64,000 nt of DNA from Phenylobacterium sp. (GCF_016124325.1 NZ_WGNY01000033.1:62001-126000); one strand, 5' to 3'; shown: positions 36,460-44,456, counted from the stretch's first letter. Notes: generated by a model not told the origin, from the letters alone. Translations and numbers: made by a program.

Positions 36460-36527
36460 CGGGAGACGCCGCGAGCCCCCCAGGGCGCTGTCTTCGGACC
36501 AGCGAACTGCAAGGCGCAAACCGGCCC

Positions 36528-37190
36528 ATGTCGTCACTCCAGCCATTCGGACCCCGGGCGATCCCGACCGATCCGGCTGCGGCGCTGGCGCATGATCTCA
36601 AGAACCTGCTCGCCGTGATCATGGGCGCGTGCGAGGCGTTGGCCGAGGGCCTGGAGCCCACCAGCGAACAGGCCGAACTGGCGCGGGTCGGGGCGCTGGC
36701 GGCCCAGCGCGCCGGACGCCTGCTCGACAACGTCGACGGCGCCGGGCCTCTTCGCCGCGGGGTCGAGCCGCCGCCGGGCGAGGCGCATTCAGTGCTGGTG
36801 ATCGACGACGACCCCGACCTCCTCCAGCTCATGGTCGGCGCCTTCCGGCGCGCCGGCTTCAAGGCCTATTCCGCCGCCAACGGGCGCGTTGGCGTCCAGC
36901 TGATGGGCGCGCTGCGGCCGGACCTCATCGTCACCGACATCGTGATGCCCGAGAAGGAAGGCATCGCCACCATCATCGAGGCGCGCCAGGTCGCGCCCGA
37001 CACGCCGGTGATCGCCATCTCGGGCGGCGGCGCCTACGGCCGCCAGAACGTCTTTCTCCAATGGGCCGAGGAACTGGGCGCCGATGCGGTGATGGCCAAG
37101 CCATTCCCCATGGCGAGCCTCGTCGACGCCGCCCGGGGGGTGCTCGCCGCGCGCGCGGCGGCGCGGCCCGGGCCGGGGGAGGCCCGATAG
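36528..37190 (+). CDS. HisKA-like phosphotransfer domain fused to a receiver domain, no ATPase
   Basis: A 220-residue signalling protein. The N-terminal helix carries AHDLKNLLAVIMGA with His22, resembling the HDFNNLL H-box of hybrid kinases of the CckA kind. A second helix (ELARVGALAAQRAGRLLDN) could complete a dimerisation hairpin. No HATPase N or G boxes follow. Instead a receiver domain occupies about 87-205, with acidic Asp93/Asp94, phosphoacceptor Asp137 in IVTDIVMPE, and Lys191. It therefore could relay phosphate but not make it from ATP. It lies 84 bp upstream of the CtrA-like regulator on the same strand. A relay role is inference. Confidence 0.78.
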   Translation: MSSLQPFGPRAIPTDPAAALAHDLKNLLAVIMGACEALAEGLEPTSEQAELARVGALAAQRAGRLLDNVDGAGPLRRGVEPPPGEAHSVLVIDDDPDLLQLMVGAFRRAGFKAYSAANGRVGVQLMGALRPDLIVTDIVMPEKEGIATIIEARQVAPDTPVIAISGGGAYGRQNVFLQWAEELGADAVMAKPFPMASLVDAARGVLAARAAARPGPGEAR

Positions 37191-37274
37191 TCGTCATTTG
37201 CTCGCCGCTCGTGGCGGCGCGCCGGTCTTCGAATTGAAACCAAGGATCCGCTCGGGGCGGCAAGGAGGTCAGGG

Positions 37275-37976
37275 ATGCGCGTGTTGTTGGTTGAGGACGA
37301 TCGGACGACGGCCCGGAGCATCGAGCTGATGCTTCAGGCCAGCGGCTTCGTGGTCGAGAAGGCCGACCGCGGGGAGGATGGCGTCGACCTCGGCGAGGTC
37401 TACGACTACGACCTGATCCTGCTCGACCTCAACCTGCCCGACATGTCGGGCCTGGACGTGCTGCGCGCCCTGCGCCGCGGCAAGGTCGGCACGCCGATCA
37501 TCATCCTGTCGGGCACGGCCGAGATCGCCGCCAAGGTGAAGGCGCTGAGCCTGGGCGCCGACGACTACATGACCAAACCCTTCCACAAGGACGAGCTGAT
37601 CGCGCGCCTGCGCGCCGTCATTCGCCGCTCGCAGGGCCATGCGGAATCGAAGATCACCATCGGCGACATGATCATCGACCTCGACGCCAAGATGGTGCTG
37701 GTCAACGGCCAGCGCGTCCACCTGACCGGGCGCGAGTACCAGACCCTCGAGCTCCTGGCGCTGCGCAAGGGCAAGACCCTGACCAAGGACGTGTTCCTGT
37801 CGAGCCTCTACGGCGGCATCGACGAGCCGGGCGCCAAGATCGTCGACGTCTTCATCTGCAAGCTGCGCAAGAAGCTGGCCCCCTTCACCGATGGCCGCCA
37901 CGTCATCGAGACGGTCTGGGGCGGCGGCTACGCCCTGCGCGAGGCGACCGATCCGCCGGTGTCCACGGCCGCCTGA
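37275..37976 (+). CDS. CtrA-family OmpR-type response regulator (probable CtrA paralogue)
   Basis: A 233-residue regulator. The receiver has Asp51 in LILLDLNLPDMSG and Lys101 in DDYMTKPFHKDE, both in the CtrA numbering. The winged-helix domain retains VHLTGREYQTLELLALRKG, LYGGIDEPGAKIVDVFICK and HVIETVWGGGYALR, very close to Caulobacter CtrA. The receiver body differs more than I would expect for the orthologue within Caulobacterales, so a paralogue seems likelier. The C-terminus ends in two alanines, as in CtrA, where that end is needed for ClpXP degradation. It sits after the HisKA-receiver gene and convergent to an AraC gene. Confidence 0.85.
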   Translation: MRVLLVEDDRTTARSIELMLQASGFVVEKADRGEDGVDLGEVYDYDLILLDLNLPDMSGLDVLRALRRGKVGTPIIILSGTAEIAAKVKALSLGADDYMTKPFHKDELIARLRAVIRRSQGHAESKITIGDMIIDLDAKMVLVNGQRVHLTGREYQTLELLALRKGKTLTKDVFLSSLYGGIDEPGAKIVDVFICKLRKKLAPFTDGRHVIETVWGGGYALREATDPPVSTAA

Positions 37977-37978
37977 GG

Positions 37979-39013
37979 CTATTCGGCGGGCGCCAGCAGG
38001 GCGGGGGTCGCGGCCCGGCCCGCGCGGTAGGCGCTGGCCGATTGGCCAAAGTGGCGCCGGAACCAGTGGGCGAAGGCGCTGAGGCTGGAGAAGCCCAGCA
38101 GGTCGGCGACGCTCTGCAGCGGGCGATCGCTTTCCGTCAGCAGCGAGACCGCCATTTCGCGGCGCACGCCGTCGAGCAGGCCCGAAAATGTGACGCCTTC
38201 GGCGGAGAGGCGGCGGTGCAGGGTCCGGCGGTCCATGCCCAGGTGCTGGGCGACCCGGTCGGCCGTGCAGACGCCGTCCGGCAGCAGCGCCACGATGATG
38301 TCGCTGACCTTGTCGGTCAGATCCAGCTTGCGGGTCCGGGCGAGCCGCTCGAGGTAGCGCGTCACCTGCTCGGCGAACGCCGGATCGGCGGTGGGGATCG
38401 GAACATCCAGTTCGGCGCGGGGGATCACGATCGCCATCTGGTCCTGATCGAACCGCGGCGTGACGCCCAGGACGCGCCGGTGGGCGTCGGTCCGCGCCGG
38501 CGCCGCATGGGGCAGCCATACCTGTCGCGGCCGCCAGTGCTCGCCCATCACCGCCCGCAGCATGCGAACCGTCGCGCCCATCATCATTTCGGCGAGCTGA
38601 CGCCGCTGCCAGGGTGGAAACCGCATCACCAGGACGGCGTCCTCCTGGTCGGTCTCCTCCAGGGTCAGGCCGTAGGCGTCGTTGTGCAGCCATTGGAAGC
38701 GCGCATAGGCCTGCAGGGCCTTGCGCAAGGTTGGCTGCTCGCGGATCACCAGGCCCACGACGCCCATGTTGGATATGCGGCGGCGCTCGGCCAGTCTCAG
38801 GCCGAAGTCATCGACGCCCGACAGCTCGGCCGCCGTCTCCAGCACGCGGCCCATGGCCTCGACCGAGACCCACAGCTCCGGATCGGTGAGCACCGAGGCC
38901 GGCAGGCCGGCGCCGGCCGCGAGCTGGAACGCATCCAGCCCTGCTTCCCGGCACTCCTCCAGGAAGCCTGTCAGGCCCGCAGAACGCCCGAGCTGCGCCA
39001 TCCCCCCACCCAT
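37979..39013 (-). CDS. AraC family transcriptional regulator (OruR/ArgR-like)
   Basis: A 344-residue activator. The N-terminal effector domain of the Arabinose_bd type spans about residues 20-210 and includes the motif LGLRLAERR-like DFGLRLAERRRISNMGVVG. A C-terminal AraC HTH (about 230-330) has TADRVAQHLGMDRRTLHRRL for the first helix-turn-helix and PLQSVADLLGFSSLSAFAHWF for the second. The start is ambiguous between two methionines 12 bases apart. There is no adjacent obvious target gene; it converges on the CtrA-like gene with a 2-bp gap. Confidence 0.88.
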   Translation of the reverse strand: MGGGMAQLGRSAGLTGFLEECREAGLDAFQLAAGAGLPASVLTDPELWVSVEAMGRVLETAAELSGVDDFGLRLAERRRISNMGVVGLVIREQPTLRKALQAYARFQWLHNDAYGLTLEETDQEDAVLVMRFPPWQRRQLAEMMMGATVRMLRAVMGEHWRPRQVWLPHAAPARTDAHRRVLGVTPRFDQDQMAIVIPRAELDVPIPTADPAFAEQVTRYLERLARTRKLDLTDKVSDIIVALLPDGVCTADRVAQHLGMDRRTLHRRLSAEGVTFSGLLDGVRREMAVSLLTESDRPLQSVADLLGFSSLSAFAHWFRRHFGQSASAYRAGRAATPALLAPAE

Positions 39014-39058
39014 TTCGACGTCGCTATGAACGTCCCATTCCAGCGTTATGACAAGAGC

Positions 39059-39634
39059 CTACGGGGCCCGGCGCCGATTGGAGCCGCCGTTCGCGGGGTT
39101 GATCGAGGGCGCCGCGCCAGCGCTGGCCAGGCTCGCGAGCAGCCGCTCCAGCGTGCGCGCCGCCGAGCCGAGGTCGGCCGGGTCGAGGCCTTCGAGCAGG
39201 CGTGCGTCCTCCTGCGCCACGATCTTCGCTGCGCGCTCGCACGCGGTCTTTCCGGCGGCGCTGAGTTCGAGACTCACCTTGCGCCGGTCGCGGGGCGCCG
39301 CACGGCGCTCGACGAGTCCCCGAGCGGTCAGGTGGTCCATGTTGCGGGTCAGGGTGGTGCGGTCCATGGCCAGGTCGTCGGCCAGCGCCGACATGGCGCA
39401 GCCGGGTGTGCGACGAATTATCGCAAGCATCTGAAACCGCGCCAGATTGAGCCCCTCAGGGGCCAGTCGGCGGTCGAGCAGCGACTGGCGCCGCCGCGCC
39501 GCCCACGACACTTGGTCGAGTAGGGAGAATTGCCGTATCTGTTTGGATTCACGACGGAAATCGTCAGTTCGCGAACTTCCCGCCGCTGCCTTCTCGGATG
39601 GTCGCATGCCGCTTCGCCGGTCCCCGTCCCGCAT
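39059..39634 (-). CDS. MarR family transcriptional regulator
   Basis: A 191-residue winged-helix regulator. The DNA-binding domain is seen in LNLARFQMLAIIRRTPG, MSALADDLAMDRTTLTRNMDHL and the wing GLVERRAAPRDRRKVSLELS. The tail is longer than usual and ends in a basic, Asn-rich stretch. The ATG is chosen from TTGGAG 7 bases upstream. A perfect 8-bp-arm palindrome lies 41-62 bp upstream, in the intergenic region shared with a divergent small gene, so autoregulation and control of that gene are likely. The ligand is unknown. Confidence 0.88.
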   Translation of the reverse strand: MRDGDRRSGMRPSEKAAAGSSRTDDFRRESKQIRQFSLLDQVSWAARRRQSLLDRRLAPEGLNLARFQMLAIIRRTPGCAMSALADDLAMDRTTLTRNMDHLTARGLVERRAAPRDRRKVSLELSAAGKTACERAAKIVAQEDARLLEGLDPADLGSAARTLERLLASLASAGAAPSINPANGGSNRRRAP

Positions 39635-39674
39635 GTCCAGGCTCCAAGGATGCACGCTTCATAGGTGCGGATGC

Positions 39675-39696
39675 AATAGGTGTATATGCACCTATT
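39675..39696. promoter_or_regulatory. candidate MarR operator
   Basis: AATAGGTG-TATATG-CACCTATT is a perfect 8+8 inverted repeat between the divergent MarR and small hypothetical genes. A further TAGGTG half lies at 39662-39667. The A+T-rich centre fits a promoter-embedded operator. Binding by the adjacent MarR protein is inferred from position. Confidence 0.72.
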
Positions 39697-39756
39697 TATC
39701 TTCTCGTAAACTGGGGCTTCCTATAGCTTGGGCATATCGCAGGGAGAGGGACGCCC

Positions 39757-40110
39757 GTGATCGAGATGGTCGCCTTGGCCGACGAAGACATCCGCCGCCT
39801 GCTGCGCCAGCTGAGCGCCGATGTGCAGGCGTCTCTGGCCCTGAGCCGCGCCACGCTGCAGGCGGTGGCGAGCCTGTCGCCCGCGCTGGGCGAGGCGGTG
39901 GAGGCGGCGCTGGAGCAGGAGCTCGATATGGCGCGCGAGGCGAAGGCGGCCCAGCAGGCGGTCGATCACATCGAAGCGGCGCGCGCCCGGGTCCAGGAGG
40001 CCCCTGGCCAGGTCGAGACGATGAGCGCCATGGCGCACGCCCTGATCGCGGCCGCCAACGCGCTGCCCGACATTCCCGACGAGGCCCTGGCGGACGTCCG
40101 CCACAGCTGA
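39757..40110 (+). CDS. helical protein divergent from MarR, unknown function
   Basis: A 117-residue, almost entirely helical, alanine-rich protein starting at GTG. The sequence contains heptad-like stretches (LGEAVEAALEQELDMAREAKAAQQAV) suggesting a coiled coil. It has no cysteine, signal peptide or membrane segment. I recognise no family. Its promoter region holds the MarR palindrome, 61 bp before the start, so it is the likely regulated target. It ends at a strong terminator shared with cheE. Confidence 0.6.
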   Translation: MIEMVALADEDIRRLLRQLSADVQASLALSRATLQAVASLSPALGEAVEAALEQELDMAREAKAAQQAVDHIEAARARVQEAPGQVETMSAMAHALIAAANALPDIPDEALADVRHS

Positions 40111-40129
40111 CCTGCGCCGTCCTGACGTT

Positions 40130-40163
40130 AAAGGCCGGCGCCTGCGGGCGGTCCGGCCTTTTT
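40130..40163. terminator. hairpin terminator between small gene and cheE
   Basis: AAGGCCGG (40131-40138) pairs with CCGGCCTT (40153-40160), followed by TTT on the plus strand. The minus strand has the matching A run, so the structure can end both convergent transcripts, including the che operon. Confidence 0.78.
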
Positions 40164-40167
40164 CATG

Positions 40168-40644
40168 TCAGGTGGTCGCCGGCAGAACCCGCGCGCGGAC
40201 CCGGCGCAGGCCTTCCATGATCGATTCAGCCCCTTGGACGCCGGCCTTTTCGCGCAGCGTGGCCAGCAGGCGGATGCCGTCGACGTGCACGTCGATCGCC
40301 GGCCAGTTGACCTCGCCGCCGCTGCGGAAATGGTCGGTCAGGTCGCACAGGCTGAAGGCGGCCTCGGCGAGCGCGTTCAGCGCGAAAGCGCTGGCGATGC
40401 CGAAGATCGCGTTGCTGAGATCGTAGATCGCCCCGAACGACTCGGGATCCCCGCTCTCTCGCGCCGCGGCCGTGGCCGCGGCCATGAGGTCGGCCTTCTC
40501 GACCAGCGACGCGACGGAGATGTCGCGAACGGACTCGATCCGCTCCTCGGCGGCCCTGAGCGCGTCCTCGATCGTTCGTCCGCCGGGTTCGCGCGCGAGC
40601 TTCGCGAGGTGGTTCTCGACCTCGATGACTTGAACGTTTTTCAT
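40168..40644 (-). CDS. cheE: CheE-like chemotaxis operon protein
   Basis: A 158-residue helical protein, last in the che operon. Its identity rests on position: the Caulobacter major che operon ends with cheE after cheYIII. The sequence contains AIYDLSNAIFGIASAFALNALAEAAFSLCDL, mostly hydrophobic on one face, and a C-terminal basic helix. I recognise no catalytic motif. The start overlaps the cheYIII stop by 4 bp (ATGA), so expression is coupled. Its role in chemotaxis signalling is poorly known. Confidence 0.72.
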   Translation of the reverse strand: MKNVQVIEVENHLAKLAREPGGRTIEDALRAAEERIESVRDISVASLVEKADLMAAATAAARESGDPESFGAIYDLSNAIFGIASAFALNALAEAAFSLCDLTDHFRSGGEVNWPAIDVHVDGIRLLATLREKAGVQGAESIMEGLRRVRARVLPATT

Positions 40645-41246
40645 AAGGATACTGCTTTCGGGTTGAACAGGGCGTCGATCTCGTCCTGAGCAAGGTTGGG
40701 GGTCGTGGCGGCTCCCACGTGGGCGGAGAGGTCGTCGTGGCGACGCCCCTTCACGCCCGCAGGCGGACCGACGGCCTTCACCCGCCGGTCGGGTCCGCAG
40801 TAGCCCGGCGAGGTCACGAATTTGCGGCTGTCGTTCAGCAGCCAGACGATCCGCTGCATCATCACGAGCGGCGCGACGGGCTTGCGCACCACGAAGCTCG
40901 CACCGGCGTCGCGGCCACGGAAGATCTGGGACGGCTTGGTGTGGCCGGTCACCAGGATCACGGGCGCGTGGCAGTTCGGCTCGATTCCGCAGCGGCGAAG
41001 CCAGTGGATGAAATCGTAGCCCTCGCAGTCGGCGAGGGCGCTGTCGACGACGATCAGGTTGAGGATGCGCTCTTCGACCGACTTGCGCCCCTCCGCCCCG
41101 GTCAGGCAGCGGCGCGGCGTGTGGACGCCGAATCCGTGGAACATCTCGGCCATGATGTTCAGGCCTTCGGGGTCGCCGCAGGCCAGCAGCACTTCAGCCG
41201 CCGAGAGGTTGACGCGCTCCCTCTTGTTGATCGGCGTGTTCGACAT
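40641..41246 (-). CDS. cheYIII: CheYIII-like degenerate receiver with a FliM-like C-terminal peptide
   Basis: A 201-residue receiver protein in the cheYIII position of the operon. The receiver has Asp68 in LIVVDSALAD and Lys122 in VVRKPVAPL, but the usual N-terminal acidic pair is reduced to LACGDPE with a single Asp25, so phosphorylation may be weak. A tail of about 60 residues follows. Near its end, LAQDEIDALFN (residues 185-195) closely resembles the N-terminal CheY-binding peptide of FliM. This would let the protein recruit or compete for other CheY proteins. It starts 1 bp after the cheU stop. Confidence 0.78.
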   Translation of the reverse strand: MSNTPINKRERVNLSAAEVLLACGDPEGLNIMAEMFHGFGVHTPRRCLTGAEGRKSVEERILNLIVVDSALADCEGYDFIHWLRRCGIEPNCHAPVILVTGHTKPSQIFRGRDAGASFVVRKPVAPLVMMQRIVWLLNDSRKFVTSPGYCGPDRRVKAVGPPAGVKGRRHDDLSAHVGAATTPNLAQDEIDALFNPKAVSL

Positions 41247-41247
41247 C

Positions 41248-41607
41248 TCAGTCCCAGAAGGTCGTCAGCTCGCCGCTCCCTTCGGGGGCGGCCGGCGCGT
41301 GGCCGGCGAGGCGGCGCGCCTGTTCTGACAGGGAGAGTCCGCGCAGCGCGCCGGCGACGCCGTGCGCCGCGCCGACGGGCGCCGCGATCGCCAGGGCGTT
41401 CATGAAGCTCGCCAGGCCCTGCAGCCGCTGGTGCAGCAGGTCGGCCGCCTGGGCGTCGACCATCAGGGTCCTGTCGGGCGCGGCGGCCGCGGCCATCCGC
41501 GAGATCACGCCTTGCAGGTGGTCGGCCAGGACCGTCAGGTCAGCGACCTCCTGGGCGACAAGGCCGAGCGAATCGGCGAGCGAACCTGCCTGGGGCGTGG
41601 CGGTCAT
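41248..41607 (-). CDS. cheU: CheU-like chemotaxis operon protein
   Basis: A 119-residue, helical, alanine-rich protein in the cheU position between cheD and cheYIII. It contains ADLTVLADHLQGVISRM and LLHQRLQGLASFMNALA, looking like a helical hairpin. Its C-terminus reads GSGELTTFWD. No known catalytic motif is visible and the name is by gene order only. The ATG shares one base with the cheD stop, indicating coupled translation. Confidence 0.66.
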   Translation of the reverse strand: MTATPQAGSLADSLGLVAQEVADLTVLADHLQGVISRMAAAAAPDRTLMVDAQAADLLHQRLQGLASFMNALAIAAPVGAAHGVAGALRGLSLSEQARRLAGHAPAAPEGSGELTTFWD

Positions 41608-42170
41608 CAGAACAGCTCCAGCGCTCCAGCGTCCTGCGCGGGGGCCGGCGCCGGACGGCGCTGTTCGACCGCGAAGACGCGCGATTCCGTGGGCGCCAGC
41701 AGGATCTGGCGGGCGCGGCCGCTGATCGGCCAGTACTGGATGCGCCGGGCGCGGTCGCCGCGGAGCGATCCGCCGACGTAGTTCAGGCTCTCGTCGCGGA
41801 CGAAGGCTTCGGCGAAGTTGGAGTTCTGCGCGCCCACGTCGGACAGGCCGTCGAACAGGTGCGCGCCGCCGAACAGCTTGACCTCCAGGCGGTCGCGTCG
41901 CGCGCCCTTGCGCAAGAGCGCGTTGACCAGGAGTTCCATCGACTGCACGCCGTAGCGCAGACCCTCGTCGCCTGTGGCGCCGGGCAACAGGAAGTGGTTC
42001 ATGCCGCCGACCCGCGCCACAGGGTCACGGATGCAGGCGGCCACGCAGCTTCCGAGGATCGTGGTCATGACCACGTCCTCGTTCGAGACGTGGAACTCGC
42101 CCTGGATCACGTGGACCTTGCGCGGTTCCGCGGCCCAACCGGGCTCATGCTGGGCCAAGTCGGAATTCAC
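41607..42170 (-). CDS. cheD: chemoreceptor glutamine deamidase CheD
   Basis: A 187-residue CheD. The active-site Cys is in TTILGSCVAACIRDP and the catalytic His in GGMNHFLLPG. The C-terminal half (KLFGGAHLFDGLSDVGAQN, FAEAFVRDE) completes the fold. CheD deamidates specific glutamines on chemoreceptors and can interact with CheC-type phosphatases where present; no CheC is here. The C-terminal tail is Pro/Ala-rich and ends ALELF. Its ATG overlaps the CheYII stop by 4 bp. Confidence 0.9.
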   Translation of the reverse strand: MNSDLAQHEPGWAAEPRKVHVIQGEFHVSNEDVVMTTILGSCVAACIRDPVARVGGMNHFLLPGATGDEGLRYGVQSMELLVNALLRKGARRDRLEVKLFGGAHLFDGLSDVGAQNSNFAEAFVRDESLNYVGGSLRGDRARRIQYWPISGRARQILLAPTESRVFAVEQRRPAPAPAQDAGALELF

Positions 42171-42556
42171 GCGAGGACGCCGAAGATCGCTTCGATCTTC
42201 TCTTTGAGGGTGGCGACGGTGAACGGCTTGACGAGGTAGTTGTTGACCCCGAACTGCACGGCGCGCTGAACCAGCTCCTTGTCGGCCCGGCCCGTGAGCA
42301 TGATGAAGGCCGTCTTCTGGATCGGAGGGTGCGAGCGGATCGCCCGCAGCAGCCCGAGCCCGTCCAGCTTCGGCATGTTGTAGTCCGAGATGACGAGATG
42401 GATCGGCCGCGACAGCATATGCCGCAGGCCTTCCTCGCCGTCGGGGGCCTCATAGATGGTCCGGAAGCCAAGCTGTTGCAGCCCGGTGCGGACCAGCGAT
42501 CGCATGGTCTGCTGGTCGTCGACGACCAGGCAGGTGAGGGAAGAGCTCGCCGGCAT
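42167..42556 (-). CDS. cheYII: CheY-type response regulator (second CheY)
   Basis: A 129-residue single-domain receiver. It has the acidic pair in CLVVDDQQTMRSL, phosphoacceptor Asp in LVISDYNMPKLDG, the Thr in FIMLTGRADKE and Lys in NYLVKPFTVATLKEK. All positions for phosphorylation by CheA are present. It starts one base into the cheB stop region and overlaps cheD. In Caulobacter-type systems several CheY proteins share one CheA; this copy is a good candidate for motor control. Confidence 0.92.
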   Translation of the reverse strand: MPASSSLTCLVVDDQQTMRSLVRTGLQQLGFRTIYEAPDGEEGLRHMLSRPIHLVISDYNMPKLDGLGLLRAIRSHPPIQKTAFIMLTGRADKELVQRAVQFGVNNYLVKPFTVATLKEKIEAIFGVLA

Positions 42557-43575
42557 CAGCGTTCCATTTCCTTGTTGGTGAGTTTGCGCACGGCCGGGCC
42601 GAGCTTCTCCAGGGGAAGCTGGCGTTCGACCGCGCCGAGTTCATAAGCGGCCCGGGGCATGCCGTAGACGACGCAGGTCGCTTCGTCCTGGCCCAGGGTG
42701 TGGGCGCCGGCCTGGCGCATGGCCAGCATGCCGTTCGCGCCGTCGCGGCCCATGCCGGTCAGGATCACGCCCACCCCGCGGTCCTTGGCGGTCCGCGCCA
42801 CCGAATTGAACAGCACGTCCACCGAGGGGCAGTGGCCGCTGACCGGGGCGCCTTCGCGCACGCGACAGCGGAACTGGGTCGTGCCTTCGACCTCCAGGTG
42901 CCGGTCGCCGCCGGGCGCCACATAGACGCGGCCGGGCACCAACGAGTCGCCGTCGCGCGCCTCGCTCACCTGGGCGGGGCAGGCCCGGTTCAGGCGGTCG
43001 GCGAAGCTCTTGGTGAAGGTCGCCGGCATGTGCTGGGTGATCACCGTGGGCGCGCAGTTCGCCGGCAGGTGCTCGATGAGGGTCAGCAGGGCCTCGACGC
43101 CGCCGGTGGAGGAGCCGATCGCCACGATCCTGTCGGCGGGCGTGAAGAGGTCGCCGTCGAGCGGTTCGGTGCGCTGCACGCGCTGGCGCACGCGGGCCCG
43201 CGCCGCCGTCTTGACCTTCTCGGCGATGCGACGGAACCCGTCGGCGTCCGAACCGCGCGGCTTCTCGATGCAGTCCACCGCGCCCAGCTCCAGGGCCGCC
43301 AGCGTGGCCTCCGTGCCGCGGGCGGTGAGGGTCGAGACCATCACCACCGGCATCGGCCGCAGCCGCATCAGGCGCTCCAGGAAATCGATGCCGTTCATGT
43401 TCGGCATCTCGACATCCAGGGTGATCACATCCGGATTCAGGGCCTTGATGGCCTCGCGGGCCTGCAGGGGGTCGCTGGCCTCGCCCACGACCTCCAGCTC
43501 CGGATCGGCCGCCAGCGCTGCGCCAATCAGTTGGCGCATGACGGCGGAATCGTCGACGACAAGTACGCGCGTCAT
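42556..43575 (-). CDS. cheB: protein-glutamate methylesterase CheB
   Basis: A 339-residue CheB. The receiver (about 1-120) starts MTRVLVVDDSAVMRQL with Asp54 in LDVEMPNMNG. The methylesterase domain has the nucleophile Ser in AIGSSTGGVEAL, His in ITQHMPATFTKSF and Asp in GMGRDGANGM. It demethylates chemoreceptor glutamates for adaptation. The start is at MTRVLVV, overlapping the cheR stop by 4 bp; the longer frame upstream is the cheR shadow. All catalytic elements are intact. Confidence 0.94.
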   Translation of the reverse strand: MTRVLVVDDSAVMRQLIGAALAADPELEVVGEASDPLQAREAIKALNPDVITLDVEMPNMNGIDFLERLMRLRPMPVVMVSTLTARGTEATLAALELGAVDCIEKPRGSDADGFRRIAEKVKTAARARVRQRVQRTEPLDGDLFTPADRIVAIGSSTGGVEALLTLIEHLPANCAPTVITQHMPATFTKSFADRLNRACPAQVSEARDGDSLVPGRVYVAPGGDRHLEVEGTTQFRCRVREGAPVSGHCPSVDVLFNSVARTAKDRGVGVILTGMGRDGANGMLAMRQAGAHTLGQDEATCVVYGMPRAAYELGAVERQLPLEKLGPAVRKLTNKEMER

Positions 43576-44456
43576 GCGGCGGCTCCCGCGGTCCTGCGAT
43601 AGGTGGTCACGCCGTCGGGCCGGAACAGGCTCACGGCCGGGCCCTGGACGCGTTCGGAATGGCCGATGTAGAGCGCGCCGTCCGGGTTGATCATCGGCGC
43701 GAACCGGCTCCACAGGCGGGCCTGGGTGTCGTCCTCGAAGTAGATCGCCACGTTGCGGCAGAAGATGGCGTCGAAGCGCCCCTTCATGGGCCATTCCCCG
43801 ATCAGGTTGAGTTCGTTGAAGGTCACCAGCGCGCGGGCCTCGTCGGCCATGCGCGCCTCGCCGCCCGGCGCCGGGGTCGTCCAGCGCTTGCGCAGGTCGG
43901 GCGGCACGCCGTCGAGCAGCTGCGTCGCATAGATCCCGCGGCGGCCCTCGGCGACCATGTTCGGGTCGATGTCGGTCGCCAGGATCCTGACGTCGCGATC
44001 CACCGCCTCGGGCATCAGCGACAGGATCGTCATGGCGATCGAGAAGGGCTCCTGGCCGCTCGAACAGGCGGCCGACCAGATACGCACCTTGCCGCCCCGC
44101 CGCGCAGCGTCCAGCAGCGGCGGCAGCACCTTGTCGCGCAGGTGCTCGAAGTGGTGCGGCTCGCGGAAGAAGCGCGTGACGTTGGTGGTCAGCGCGGCGA
44201 GCATCTTCTGCCGTTCGTCCAGGCCTTCGGCGTCGGCCACGAGGGCGCAGTAGTCCTTGAAGCTGGTCAGGCCCAGAGCGCGCAGGCGCTTGGCCAGGCG
44301 CGAGTAGACCAACGTCGCCTTGGCTTCGGGCAGGTAGATGCCGGCGTCGCCATGCACCATCGCCGAGATCTTGCGGAAATCGGCTTCGGTGAAGGCGAAC
44401 TCGCCATCCACCATATTGGCGCTGGAGCGCGAGATTGGCGGCGCGCTGGACGTCAT
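43572..44456 (-). CDS. cheR: chemotaxis protein methyltransferase CheR
   Basis: A 294-residue CheR. The N-terminal helical domain begins around FTEADFRKISAMVHGDAG and includes NVTRFFREPHHFEHL. The SAM-binding domain has KVRIWSAACSSGQEPFSIA, LATDIDPNMV and FDAIFCRNVAIYF. It methylates receptor glutamates using S-adenosylmethionine. The C-terminus of the receptor encoded at the head of the operon has the xWxxF tether that CheR proteins can bind. Its start overlaps the cheW stop by one base. Confidence 0.94.
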   Translation of the reverse strand: MTSSAPPISRSSANMVDGEFAFTEADFRKISAMVHGDAGIYLPEAKATLVYSRLAKRLRALGLTSFKDYCALVADAEGLDERQKMLAALTTNVTRFFREPHHFEHLRDKVLPPLLDAARRGGKVRIWSAACSSGQEPFSIAMTILSLMPEAVDRDVRILATDIDPNMVAEGRRGIYATQLLDGVPPDLRKRWTTPAPGGEARMADEARALVTFNELNLIGEWPMKGRFDAIFCRNVAIYFEDDTQARLWSRFAPMINPDGALYIGHSERVQGPAVSLFRPDGVTTYRRTAGAAA

